Positions 43,767-52,466 of a DNA stretch of 64,000 nt are shown here, piece by piece. Under the pieces are notes generated by a model. That model was not told the origin of the DNA. It made no database searches and saw only the letters and a program-made list of their open reading frames with translations. Positions within the stretch are counted from its first letter, which is position 1. Every line of letters begins with the position of its first letter. The stretch is from Alphaproteobacteria bacterium (GTDB lineage: Bacteria > Bacteroidota > Bacteroidia > Bacteroidales > FEN-979): positions 1-64,000 of the forward strand of contig SACF01000007.1 in NCBI GenBank assembly GCA_009928665.1, written 5' to 3'. A program made the translations under genes and the position numbers.

Positions 43767-44900
43767 TCAGAAATGTCGGATCCAGCACCGACGGGTCAAA
43801 TGCTGTCGCCCGTTGAAATTCTTCCAGATCGTCAGCGCCTTCGCATTCTCTTCAAGTTGGGGGTTGGTGATCGCCTTCGTAATCCCATATTTTATATACG
43901 CTTTATGCATCTCATTGTAATAAAGCGAATTGATTCCTTTTCCATGAAAATCGGGCCGGACCCCGTTGAGATACATATCGATGGTATCGTTCTTCTTCAT
44001 CGCCCGCAGAATATACCACCATCCCAGGGGAAAAAGCTTTCCTCCGCATTTCTGTAAGGCTTTGGTTAGTGAAGGCATTGAAATTCCAAATCCAACCACT
44101 TCATCCTGTTGATCCAGTATGAATGTGACAAACTGTGGTTGTACAAAGCCGAAATAGGCCTTGACATACATCTCGATCTGCCGGTCGGAAAGTTTCGTAA
44201 AACCGTACAGTTCATCGAAAGCCTTGTTCAACGTCGCGAACATCTTTGAAGCATAAGGAAGTAAATCCTTAGCCTTCTTTGCTTCGAGCACCCTGAGATG
44301 GTACTTCTCGAGAACAAGCTTGGAGAGCCGGTCGACTTTATCGGGAATTTCAGGCGGGATGCCAAATTCGTATTGTACCCAGTCGGCGGCCTTTTGAAAA
44401 CCCAACCGCTCCATATGGGATATGTAATAAGGATAATTGTAGATGGATGCCATGGTAGCCTGTTCGTCAAACCCCTTGATCAGCATACCCTCATTATCCA
44501 TATCGGAAAACCCGAGCGGGCCTTGAATACCGTTCATCCCTTTTGAACGACCCCAATCAATTACCTTGTTGATAAGGGCTTCGGAAATCAGGGGATCATC
44601 GTAAAAGTCGATCCAACCGAAGCGAACAAGTTTTTCATTCCACCGTTCATTGGCTTTGTGGTTGATAACCCCGGCAATCCGGCCGACAATTTCCCCATTC
44701 TGCCATGCCAGCCAGTAGGAAGCCTCACAAAACTCAAAAGCAGGGTTCTTATCCCTGCTCAGCGTTTTAATTTCATCCATCCGAAGTGGCGGACACCAGT
44801 AAAGATTATCTCTGTAAAGTTTGTTCTGAAATGCAATAAATTTTCTCAGATCTCCTTTTGTGCTTACTTCTCTGAGTTCAATTGCGGTCGTTCCGGTCAT
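43767..44900 (-). CDS. GNAT-superfamily acyltransferase-like protein, candidate bacterial ceramide synthase (bCerS-like)
   Basis: 377 residues. The N-terminus LREVSTKGDLRKFIAFQNKL and the stretch WLAWQNGEIVGRIAGVINHK (near 64-83) are typical of a GNAT N-acyltransferase lobe; a second GNAT-like half follows, with DEVVGFGISMPSL and FHGKGINSLYYNEM (near 320). It sits 6 bp after the serine palmitoyltransferase gene and 12 bp before the CerR-like gene. In the known bacterial pathway a protein of this type N-acylates 3-ketosphinganine. The family call is good; the exact reaction is inferred. Confidence 0.72.
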   Translation of the reverse strand: MTGTTAIELREVSTKGDLRKFIAFQNKLYRDNLYWCPPLRMDEIKTLSRDKNPAFEFCEASYWLAWQNGEIVGRIAGVINHKANERWNEKLVRFGWIDFYDDPLISEALINKVIDWGRSKGMNGIQGPLGFSDMDNEGMLIKGFDEQATMASIYNYPYYISHMERLGFQKAADWVQYEFGIPPEIPDKVDRLSKLVLEKYHLRVLEAKKAKDLLPYASKMFATLNKAFDELYGFTKLSDRQIEMYVKAYFGFVQPQFVTFILDQQDEVVGFGISMPSLTKALQKCGGKLFPLGWWYILRAMKKNDTIDMYLNGVRPDFHGKGINSLYYNEMHKAYIKYGITKAITNPQLEENAKALTIWKNFNGRQHLTRRCWIRHF

Positions 44901-44906
44901 GCGATG

Positions 44907-46094
44907 CTATGAAATAATGTGGAGCTTTTTCCCCAGCTTCTCAAATTTATCCAGCGCTATATCAATCTGATCCTTGGTATGGGTAGCCATCAGGGAAAAG
45001 CGAATAAGGGTATTGTCCTTGTTGACGGCGGGAGCCACAACAGGATTTACAAAAATACCCTCATCCAGGAGTAAACGCGTAAGGGTGAGGGTTTTCAGGT
45101 TATCGCGGATATAGAGTGGTATGATGGGCGTTACGGTATTTCCAAGGTCAAATCCGAGTTTCTTAAATTGTTCAATGGTGTAACGGGTGATGTCCCAGAG
45201 GTGCTGCATCCGTTCAGGTTCACTTTTTATGATCTCGATGGCTGTCAGCACCGCGGCTGCGGATGCAGGCGTCATCGACGCGCTGAAAATCAGGCTTCTC
45301 GAGTGATGCTTAATGAAGTTGATCGTTTCAAAATCACTGGCAATAAATCCTCCGAGCGCCGCCAGGGATTTCGAGAAGGTGCCCATGATCAGGTCCACTT
45401 TACGGGTTAATCCGAAATGGCTGGCGGTTCCGGCTCCGTTTTTCCCGATGACCCCGATCGCGTGTGCGTCATCGATCATGATGGTGGCCTCGTATTTATC
45501 AGCGAGACGAACGATTTCCGGCAGATTCGCGATGTCGCCATCCATACTGAACACCCCGTCAACCACGATCAGCTTGATCCGTCCGGCTTCGCACCGTTTC
45601 AACAACCGTTCCAGCGACTGCATGTCATTGTGCCGGAACTTCATAACCTTTGCGAACGAGAGCCGGGTCGCTTCGATGATCGAAGCATGGTCGAGTTCGT
45701 CGATCAGGATGTAATCATTGCGTCCGGTAACGGTCGGGATCACCCCGAGATTTACCTGAAATCCGGTACTGTAAACCAACGCGGCCTGTTTCCCGACAAA
45801 TTCGGCTAACTTTTTTTCAAGTTCAATGTGAATGTCGAGGGTTCCGTTTAAAAAACGGGAGCCGGCGCAACCTGTACCATACTTCCGGGTTGCCTGTATC
45901 GCGGCTTCCTTTATCCGGGGATGGTTGGTCAATCCCATGTAACTGTTCGAACCGAACATCAGAACCTGCTTCCCATTCATGGTAACCACAGTGTCCTGAT
46001 CTGATTCAATCATCCGGAAAAAGGGATAAATGCCCAGCTTTTCAACCTTTTGTGGTTCGGTATAGTGTGCCAGCTTACGTTGTAAAACCCTCAT
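44907..46094 (-). CDS. spt: Serine palmitoyltransferase (alpha-oxoamine synthase family)
   Basis: 395 residues, a PLP-dependent enzyme that condenses L-serine with acyl-CoA to 3-ketosphinganine, the first step of sphingolipid synthesis. It closely follows the Bacteroides enzyme: VLMFGSNSYMGLTNHPRI, GTGCAGSRFLNGTLDIH, DELDHASIIEATRLSF, DGVFSMDGDIANLPEIVRL, DDAHAIGVIGKNG and the PLP lysine in GTFSKSLAALGGF (near 240-252). It could in principle be a KBL or BioF-type enzyme, but the glycine-rich motif and the neighbours favour SPT. First gene of a tight three-gene unit; iorB ends 44 bp upstream. Confidence 0.88.
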   Translation of the reverse strand: MRVLQRKLAHYTEPQKVEKLGIYPFFRMIESDQDTVVTMNGKQVLMFGSNSYMGLTNHPRIKEAAIQATRKYGTGCAGSRFLNGTLDIHIELEKKLAEFVGKQAALVYSTGFQVNLGVIPTVTGRNDYILIDELDHASIIEATRLSFAKVMKFRHNDMQSLERLLKRCEAGRIKLIVVDGVFSMDGDIANLPEIVRLADKYEATIMIDDAHAIGVIGKNGAGTASHFGLTRKVDLIMGTFSKSLAALGGFIASDFETINFIKHHSRSLIFSASMTPASAAAVLTAIEIIKSEPERMQHLWDITRYTIEQFKKLGFDLGNTVTPIIPLYIRDNLKTLTLTRLLLDEGIFVNPVVAPAVNKDNTLIRFSLMATHTKDQIDIALDKFEKLGKKLHIIS

Positions 46095-46123
46095 ATTTTT
46101 TTTCTTAGTCTGTAAAAAGCCTG

Positions 46124-46131
46124 TAAAGATA
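46124..46131 (-). promoter_or_regulatory. Possible -7 box TATCTTTA for spt
   Basis: One base off the consensus, 29 nt before the spt ATG, in the 43-bp gap after iorB. It would allow the sphingolipid genes to be transcribed apart from iorAB. Confidence 0.35.
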
Positions 46132-46137
46132 CAAAAA

Positions 46138-46719
46138 TCACATATTTTTTGCAGCGAAATCCCGACCGGCCTTTAAGGCTGCAAGGTTAAGCTCGATGAC
46201 CTGGTCGCCCTTTTTCCCAAAAATAAACCGGATGGCAGCTTCGAACTTTTCATAGGCCATCCCGAGAAACGGTGAAGCAGCTCCTAATATAACAATGTTT
46301 GCCGCTTTGGCCGATCCCGCTTCCTTCGCAGCCGTGTCTGCATCCAGGGCGATATGGTGCGGAATTTTATGGATCTCGGCAAGCACAGCGTCCACATCAG
46401 GATAATTGGGAATATTTTTGAAGGGTTGTGTATTGGTGACCAGCCACCCTTCTTTTGAAAGATAGGGCAGGTAACGCAGCGACTCAAGCGGTTCGATTGA
46501 GATGATCATATCCGCCTGGCCGAACGGGATCAGATCGGAGGCGATCTCATCATGTGAAATGCGCAGATTTGACATGACGTCACCACCGCGCTGACTCATC
46601 CCGTGAACTTCCGATTGTTTCAGGTACATCCCTTCTTCCAGTGCGGCGTATCCGATGATCGCAGCGATTGAAATGATTCCCTGACCCCCTACTCCGGCTA
46701 AAATTATATCCTTTTTCAT
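46138..46719 (-). CDS. iorB: Indolepyruvate:ferredoxin oxidoreductase, beta subunit
   Basis: 193 residues, the gamma-type domain of a 2-oxoacid:ferredoxin oxidoreductase. The opening IILAGVGGQGIISIAAIIGY and SEVHGMSQRGGDVMSNLRIS (near 36-55) are diagnostic. With IorA it oxidatively decarboxylates aryl pyruvates to aryl-acyl-CoA, reducing ferredoxin, which Rnf could reoxidise. 11 bp after iorA. Confidence 0.93.
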   Translation of the reverse strand: MKKDIILAGVGGQGIISIAAIIGYAALEEGMYLKQSEVHGMSQRGGDVMSNLRISHDEIASDLIPFGQADMIISIEPLESLRYLPYLSKEGWLVTNTQPFKNIPNYPDVDAVLAEIHKIPHHIALDADTAAKEAGSAKAANIVILGAASPFLGMAYEKFEAAIRFIFGKKGDQVIELNLAALKAGRDFAAKNM

Positions 46720-46730
46720 CTTTCTGATTT

Positions 46731-48338
46731 TTACTTATTCCTGAATTTTTCCCGCATCCGTTTATCAATAGAAACAATGCATTCGCGTCGTGGTATGATG
46801 ACTGAAACGCCCTCGTAGGCGAGCTCTTCCTTCAGGATTTTCACATTTTCCTCATGATACTTTTTCAGGGGTTTCAATACCCGGATATGCGATTCTTCTA
46901 CGCCCAATCCTTTACAGATCTCCTCAAGCCTCCCGTTAGCCGGCGAATTCTGCCCTCCTGTCATGGCGGTTGTTCCATTGTCGAGGATCAGCACGGTAAT
47001 CGGCGATCGGTCGTTCACGGCGTCGAGCAGCCCTGTCATTCCGGAATGGGTAAAGGTGGAATCACCGATTACTGCCACCGCGGGAACCATGCCTGCATCG
47101 GCTGCCCCCTTGGCCATGGTAATTGAGGCCCCCATATCTACGCAGGAGTTGATGGCCTCGTAAGGTTTCAGCGCACCCAGCGTGTAACATCCGATATCGG
47201 AGAATACCCTTCCCTTTGGCAGGGTCGATAGCGCTTCATTCAAACCATTATAAGAATCGATATGCGGACATCCGCTGCACAGTGAGGGAGGTCTTCCCAC
47301 AACCAGATCCGGAACAGGAAGACCATAGGTATCCTCCTTGCCCAGAGCCACGGCAACCAGGTTTGGATTCAGCTCTCCGTCACGGGGCAGGGTTCCGTCA
47401 AGTCTTCCCCTGACTTTGATTCCCATTCCGAGGAAGCCCTTTAGTAACTCCTCTACGACGGGATATCCATCTTCAAGAACCAGGATCTCCCGGCATTCGG
47501 CCGCCATTTTTGCAACCAGTTGGTGCGGGAGCGGGTATTGGCCGATTTTTATGACGGGATGGCTGAGTTTCCGGTCGGGGTAATTTTCCAAAAGATAGTT
47601 GTAAGCAATACCACAGACAATAATTCCCAAAGATTTATCAGGACCGTCAAAATACTTGTTGAAGGGTGAGGCTTCCGATTCACGGGTAAAATCATTCTGG
47701 GCAGCAAGAAGATTCCGGTACCTTTTCTTTGCAATCACGGGAAGCAATACAAATTGTCGCAGGTCGGCAGGCATCTTCAGGTCATTGGGTTTTCTGACTT
47801 CCGGGCGGCGCACCACACCTGATCTGGAATGTGCCATTCTGGTGGTGATCCGAAGCATAACCGGAACGGTATATTTTTCAGAAAAGTCAAAGCCGTAATG
47901 CACCATATCGTAAGCTTCCTGCTGGTTTGAAGGTTCCAGCATCGGTATCAGGGCGAATTTTCCAAGAGCCCTTGAATCCTGCTCATTTTGTGATGAATGC
48001 ATGGAAGGATCATCGGCCGAAACCACGATAATTCCGCCGTTAGCACCCGTTATCGCAGAGTTGATAAACGGATCGGCCGCCACATTCAGTCCTACATGTT
48101 TCATACAAACCATGGTACGCTTGCCTGCATACGACATACCCAGCGCAGCCTCCATGGCGGTCTTTTCATTGGCCGACCAGGTGGAATGAATATTATTTTC
48201 CCGGGCATACCGGGAATTCTGAATAAATTCAGTGATTTCGGTTGAAGGGGTTCCGGGATAGGCATAGATACCCGAGAGACCGGCATCCAAAGCACCCTGG
48301 GCAATGGCCTCATCCCCCAGTAACAATGTCTTTTGCAT
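46731..48338 (-). CDS. iorA: Indolepyruvate:ferredoxin oxidoreductase, alpha subunit
   Basis: 535 residues from 48338 (MQKTLLLGDEAIAQGALDAG). It has a pyrimidine-binding N-terminal domain (YAYPGTPSTEITEF), a middle domain and a thiamine-diphosphate domain with CSGCPHIDSYNGL, DIGCYTLG and VIGDSTFTHSGMTGLLDAVN. The protein ends at CIVSIDKRMREKF, without the C-terminal 2x4Fe-4S ferredoxin module of archaeal IorA. An in-frame start at 48407 lies upstream of the TATTTTTG box (48365-48372) and is not used here. Confidence 0.93.
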   Translation of the reverse strand: MQKTLLLGDEAIAQGALDAGLSGIYAYPGTPSTEITEFIQNSRYARENNIHSTWSANEKTAMEAALGMSYAGKRTMVCMKHVGLNVAADPFINSAITGANGGIIVVSADDPSMHSSQNEQDSRALGKFALIPMLEPSNQQEAYDMVHYGFDFSEKYTVPVMLRITTRMAHSRSGVVRRPEVRKPNDLKMPADLRQFVLLPVIAKKRYRNLLAAQNDFTRESEASPFNKYFDGPDKSLGIIVCGIAYNYLLENYPDRKLSHPVIKIGQYPLPHQLVAKMAAECREILVLEDGYPVVEELLKGFLGMGIKVRGRLDGTLPRDGELNPNLVAVALGKEDTYGLPVPDLVVGRPPSLCSGCPHIDSYNGLNEALSTLPKGRVFSDIGCYTLGALKPYEAINSCVDMGASITMAKGAADAGMVPAVAVIGDSTFTHSGMTGLLDAVNDRSPITVLILDNGTTAMTGGQNSPANGRLEEICKGLGVEESHIRVLKPLKKYHEENVKILKEELAYEGVSVIIPRRECIVSIDKRMREKFRNK

Positions 48339-48364
48339 AGATTTATACGGTAATAGGATTTTTA

Positions 48365-48372
48365 CAAAAATA
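48365..48372 (-). promoter_or_regulatory. -7 box TATTTTTG for iorAB
   Basis: Consensus match on the minus strand 26 nt before the chosen iorA start. It faces away from the +strand box at 48441-48448, forming a divergent promoter region. Confidence 0.55.
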
Positions 48373-48440
48373 AGAATTATTTCTAATTCAGGTTTTTTAG
48401 TCAGCAAACGAAAAAGCTTTTTTTACTAAATGATTTTCAC

Positions 48441-48448
48441 TAATTTTG
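48441..48448 (+). promoter_or_regulatory. -7 box TAATTTTG for the TonB receptor
   Basis: Consensus match 33 nt before the ATG at 48482. The ATG-like longest start at 48446 falls inside the box and is rejected. Confidence 0.55.
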
Positions 48449-48481
48449 CCCGTTAATTCTGTCACTACGAATCCACTTACA

Positions 48482-50797
48482 ATGAAGAAATTTCGAAAAC
48501 TGCTGTTGTTACTGCCCGCTCTGTTCCTCCTCCCCTTCTTAAGTTCGAAAAGTATTGCACAATCCGGTTCACTGAGGGGATTTGTCTATGAAAAAGAGAC
48601 CGGTGAACCCGTTTTATTCACAAATGTATATTTTTATAAAACCTCTATCGGCGCCCCGACCGATGCGAACGGGTATTTCGCCATTACGAAAATTCCGCCC
48701 GGCGATTATACCCTTATGGTGACCTATATCGGATTTGATACCCTGACGATGCCGGTAACCATCAAAGCCGGCGAACTTCAGTCGAAAAAACTCTACCTGA
48801 CAAAATCGACGGTTCAACTTGACGAGATCAGCGTGTCGGCAGCCCGGCAGGATAAGATACGGGAAACCCAGACCAGCATTATCAAGATCACTCCCAAGGA
48901 GATCCAATCCATCCCGACCATCGGCGGACAGCCGGATCTTGCACAGTATCTGCAGATCCTTCCGGGCGTTGTATTCTCAGGCGACCAGGGCGGACAACTT
49001 TATATCCGCGGCGGTCCCCCGATCCAGAATAAGGTTCTTTACGACGGTATGATTGTTTATAATCCCTTTCATTCCATCGGATTGTTCTCGGTGTTTGATG
49101 TCGACATCCTGAAAAATGTCGAAGTCTATACCGGCGGCTTCGGCGCTGAATACGGGGGACGTATATCCTCCGTCATGGATGTGACTACCCGCGACGGCAA
49201 CAAGAACCGCATTGCCGGTAAATTCGATATCAGTACCTTCGGCGCTAAAGCGCTCCTCGAAGGACCGATTTACAAACCCAAAAATGAAAACGAGGCCAGC
49301 GCCACCTTCCTGCTCTCCGTAAAAAATTCTTACCTGGAACAATCCAGTAAAATCTTTTATAAATATATTGATGAAAACGGTTTGCCGTACAATTACCTCG
49401 ACATCTACGGAAAAATTGCGGTGAATACCCCAAATGGCAGTAAAATAAACATTTTTGGATTTGATTTCTCTGATAAAGTCCACTATAAAGTGCTGCAGGA
49501 TTACAACTGGAATTCTTTCGGCGGAGGTTTTGATTTTATTGCTATCCCTGCTAAAAGTTCCGTCCTCATCGAAGGCAATTTTGCCTATTCCAAATACAAG
49601 GTTGAGCTCCAGGAAACCAACAAATCGGCCCGGTCTAGCTCTATTGCCGGATTCAACGGGGGATTCAATTTCACTTATTTCCTCGGTCGCGACGCATTGA
49701 AATATGGCATTGAGCTGTCACAGTACAACACGGTCTTTGACTTTTTCAATGCTGTGAACAGGAAAATAGATTACTCCCAGAACTCAACCGAAGCATCGAT
49801 TTTCGTTAAATACAAATGGATGCCCGGAAAATTCATCATCGAACCGGGATTGAGGGCGCAGTACTACGCTTCCCTTTCCAACCTGTCAGTTGAACCACGC
49901 CTTGCCATAAAATACAATGTTCTACCTAATTTCAGGTTGAAAATGGCCGCAGGCATGTACTCTCAAAACCTGATCAGTACAACCTATGATAAGGATGTCG
50001 TGAATCTTTTCTATGGCTATATTACCAGTCCGATGAATCTTCCTACCGAATTCATGGGTAAATCCGTCACCAACAGGCTGCAACGCTCCAGTCAGGTCGT
50101 ATTGGGCTTTGAATGGGATATCCTGAAGAACCTATCAATCAATATCGAAGGTTATTATAAATATTATCCGCAACTTACCAGTCTCAACCGGAATAAACTC
50201 TATGATGATACCGAGGCGAACATCAACATTGCCGATTATTATAAGAAAGATTTTGTTCTTGAAACCGGGGATGCAGAAGGGGTGGATGTCTCGATCAAGT
50301 ATGACTGGAAAAAGATCCATTTATGGCTCACCTATTCGCTGGGATACATTCACCGTAACGATGGGGTCTCAGACTATGTTCCTCCTTACGACCGCAGGCA
50401 TAACCTGAACCTGGTCGGAACTTTCTTTTTCGGAAAAAAATCCGACTGGGAATTTGATGTCAGGTACAACTACGGTTCCGGGTTCCCCTTTACCCAGACA
50501 CAGGGCTTTTACGAGCTGGTCAACTTTCAGAATATGGGAACCAACTATACTACCGAGAACGGATCCCTGGGCATTCTCTATGGCGATTACGATATGGGAA
50601 GGCTTCCCTATTACAGCCGTCTTGATCTCAACATTAAAAAGATCTTTTTTCTCGGAAAGACTACAAAGTTTGAAATCAGTCTGAGTGTTACCAATGCCCT
50701 TAACCAACAAAACATTTTCTATTTCGACCGGGTTTCTTACACCCGGGTCGATCAGATGCCTTTAATGCCCAGCCTCGGATTAAGCTTTAGTTTCTAA
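48482..50797 (+). CDS. TonB-dependent receptor with carboxypeptidase-like domain
   Basis: 771 residues: a signal peptide (1-26, ending SIAQ), a carboxypeptidase-regulatory-like domain (about 30-115, GFVYEKETGEPVLFTNVYF), a plug with GGQPDLAQYLQILPGVVFSG and QLYIRGGPPIQNKVLYDGM (near 150-190), then a beta-barrel. It ends PSLGLSFSF, with a terminal Phe. Unlike SusC it has no SusD partner. Its ligand may be a siderophore, vitamin, peptide or nucleoside; the deoC gene 9 bp downstream hints at, but does not prove, a link with deoxynucleosides. Confidence 0.92.
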   Translation: MKKFRKLLLLLPALFLLPFLSSKSIAQSGSLRGFVYEKETGEPVLFTNVYFYKTSIGAPTDANGYFAITKIPPGDYTLMVTYIGFDTLTMPVTIKAGELQSKKLYLTKSTVQLDEISVSAARQDKIRETQTSIIKITPKEIQSIPTIGGQPDLAQYLQILPGVVFSGDQGGQLYIRGGPPIQNKVLYDGMIVYNPFHSIGLFSVFDVDILKNVEVYTGGFGAEYGGRISSVMDVTTRDGNKNRIAGKFDISTFGAKALLEGPIYKPKNENEASATFLLSVKNSYLEQSSKIFYKYIDENGLPYNYLDIYGKIAVNTPNGSKINIFGFDFSDKVHYKVLQDYNWNSFGGGFDFIAIPAKSSVLIEGNFAYSKYKVELQETNKSARSSSIAGFNGGFNFTYFLGRDALKYGIELSQYNTVFDFFNAVNRKIDYSQNSTEASIFVKYKWMPGKFIIEPGLRAQYYASLSNLSVEPRLAIKYNVLPNFRLKMAAGMYSQNLISTTYDKDVVNLFYGYITSPMNLPTEFMGKSVTNRLQRSSQVVLGFEWDILKNLSINIEGYYKYYPQLTSLNRNKLYDDTEANINIADYYKKDFVLETGDAEGVDVSIKYDWKKIHLWLTYSLGYIHRNDGVSDYVPPYDRRHNLNLVGTFFFGKKSDWEFDVRYNYGSGFPFTQTQGFYELVNFQNMGTNYTTENGSLGILYGDYDMGRLPYYSRLDLNIKKIFFLGKTTKFEISLSVTNALNQQNIFYFDRVSYTRVDQMPLMPSLGLSFSF

Positions 50798-50806
50798 TTC
50801 AAGGAG

Positions 50807-51646
50807 ATGCAGGAGTTTCCCCTGACCGGAGAAATTGATTTTGGGAATGTTCAGGAAAGTCTTGAACGCATAAGGAGTAAAGTACTCCCGGCGGATCAAA
50901 GCAGCGATATTTTACGAAGGATTTTATCGTTTCTCGATTTCACCTCGCTGGAAGGATCTGATAACCCTGAAAAGATCAGACTGTTCTGCCGGAAGGCCCT
51001 GTCATTTAAGGATCAGGGGTTGCCGGCACCGGCTGCGGTATGTGTGTACCCGCCTTTTATCGGAACTGCCCGGAAGGTACTGAACGGGACCGGCATCAGG
51101 GTCGCCACGACCGCCGCGGCTTTTCCATCGGGCCAACTACCGCTTGCGTTAAAACTTGGCGAGATCAGGTACGCGGTGGAAGAGGGTGCCGATGAGATCG
51201 ATGTGGTGATTTCGAGGGGTACTTTTCTGGAGGGTAATTTTCAGGAACTCATGCATGAATTGGAGTCCATGCGGTCGGCCGCTGCCACAAAGACCCTGAA
51301 AGTGATCCTTGAAACCGGTGAACTGAAAACCTTTGAAAATATCGCCAAAGCAAGTGAACTTGCCATACGGGCCGGCGCCGATTTTATCAAGACCAGCACC
51401 GGAAAATCGGCTCCTGCTGCCACTCCCGAAGCCGTATTCGTCATGGCACATGTGATCAATCAGTACTACCTGAGAACGGGCAAAAAGATCGGGATCAAAC
51501 CAGCCGGAGGAATTGCCGACGCTGAATCGGCGCTTTTTTACTATAACATTGTGAAGGAAATTGCAGGTGAATCCTGGCTTTCGCCCGACCTTTTCCGGAT
51601 CGGTGCAAGCCGGTTGGCCGATCAGATAACCGGTTTGTTGTTGTAA
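50807..51646 (+). CDS. deoC: Deoxyribose-phosphate aldolase
   Basis: 279 residues. A class I aldolase that splits 2-deoxyribose-5-phosphate into acetaldehyde and glyceraldehyde-3-phosphate. The TIM barrel shows AVCVYPPFIG (near 78-87), DEIDVVISRG, KVILETGELK with the conserved Lys, and the Schiff-base region DFIKTSTGKSAPAATPE (near 190-206), then KIGIKPAGGIAD. The N-terminal 30 or so residues are an extension usual in Bacteroidetes. Starts 9 bp after the TonB receptor stop, so probably cotranscribed. Confidence 0.95.
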   Translation: MQEFPLTGEIDFGNVQESLERIRSKVLPADQSSDILRRILSFLDFTSLEGSDNPEKIRLFCRKALSFKDQGLPAPAAVCVYPPFIGTARKVLNGTGIRVATTAAAFPSGQLPLALKLGEIRYAVEEGADEIDVVISRGTFLEGNFQELMHELESMRSAAATKTLKVILETGELKTFENIAKASELAIRAGADFIKTSTGKSAPAATPEAVFVMAHVINQYYLRTGKKIGIKPAGGIADAESALFYYNIVKEIAGESWLSPDLFRIGASRLADQITGLLL

Positions 51647-51677
51647 TTATTATCTGTCAGCTATAAATTCAGGCTTT

Positions 51678-52088
51678 ATGAAATCGACCGTACCTCTTTA
51701 TACCTTGCTGTTTCTGGGATTTCTGATCATCGGCGGTTGCACCGAAAAAGAAAATACTGCCGACCCTGAATCTCCGCGCGATGCATTCATCGGGCGATGG
51801 AGTGTTTCGGAGACCTGGACCAAACTCTCCTATGAAGTCCAGATTTCAGCCGATCCCGGCTCTTCCGACGGTGTATTCATAAGCAACTTCGGAAATTTAG
51901 GAAGCAGCTCGACTCCGGCCGGAGCCTATGTATCAAGCACCTCCATAACTCTTGACAGCGATCAGATCATTTCGAACTTCACCATCAATGGTTCAGGCTA
52001 CCTGAGTAAATCGAAAATTTTCTGGAATTATACCATGAACGACGGGGCAACCCTGATCCAGGCAGTTGCGGTGTATACAAAGCAATAA
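51678..52088 (+). CDS. Small exported lipoprotein, unknown function
   Basis: 136 residues. Lipobox IIGGC (Cys near 21) after a hydrophobic stretch, then a beta-rich domain with FIGRWSVSETW and ASSTSITLDSDQ-like strands, an 8-to-10-strand lipocalin-like pattern often seen in Bacteroidetes lipoproteins. No function recognised. It lies 31 bp after deoC and converges on the next gene with a 3-bp gap. Confidence 0.7.
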   Translation: MKSTVPLYTLLFLGFLIIGGCTEKENTADPESPRDAFIGRWSVSETWTKLSYEVQISADPGSSDGVFISNFGNLGSSSTPAGAYVSSTSITLDSDQIISNFTINGSGYLSKSKIFWNYTMNDGATLIQAVAVYTKQ

Positions 52089-52091
52089 TCC

Positions 52092-52466
52092 CTATTTTTT
52101 CAGCCTGTTCTGCCGTTCCTCCAGATTCCGGATTACCTCACCGTACATGTTTGAAAAAAATTCCGGATCCTGTCGATAATAAGCAAGACTCTGATCGTAC
52201 CTGTTTCGGGTAATATGGTATTTTTCGAAGATTTCCCGGTAATAAAACGCCGAATTATCGGTTTTTTGAATCCCTTCATTTCGTTCCAGGACAAGAGCTG
52301 CCTCCACGACGTGAACATCCGAAAGGATCAGCACCATTTTGGCGGGTTCGATTACCGAATCGGCTGATATGGCCTGCGACGATGCGGCTTCATCACGATG
52401 CCCGGAACAGGAGCAGAACATGGCAATAAAAACAAGGAGACCTAAAAACAGTTGCGACCGGTTCAT
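52092..52466 (-). CDS. DUF4296 lipoprotein
   Basis: 124 residues with a lipobox FCSC near residue 19. The helical DUF4296 pattern is visible: ILSDVHVVEAALVLER (near 50-65), FYYREIFEKYHITRNRYDQS and YYRQDPEFFSNMYGEVI. Function unknown; the family is Bacteroidetes-restricted. It overlaps the OmpH-like gene by 4 bp and follows it in the same operon. Confidence 0.8.
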   Translation of the reverse strand: MNRSQLFLGLLVFIAMFCSCSGHRDEAASSQAISADSVIEPAKMVLILSDVHVVEAALVLERNEGIQKTDNSAFYYREIFEKYHITRNRYDQSLAYYRQDPEFFSNMYGEVIRNLEERQNRLKK

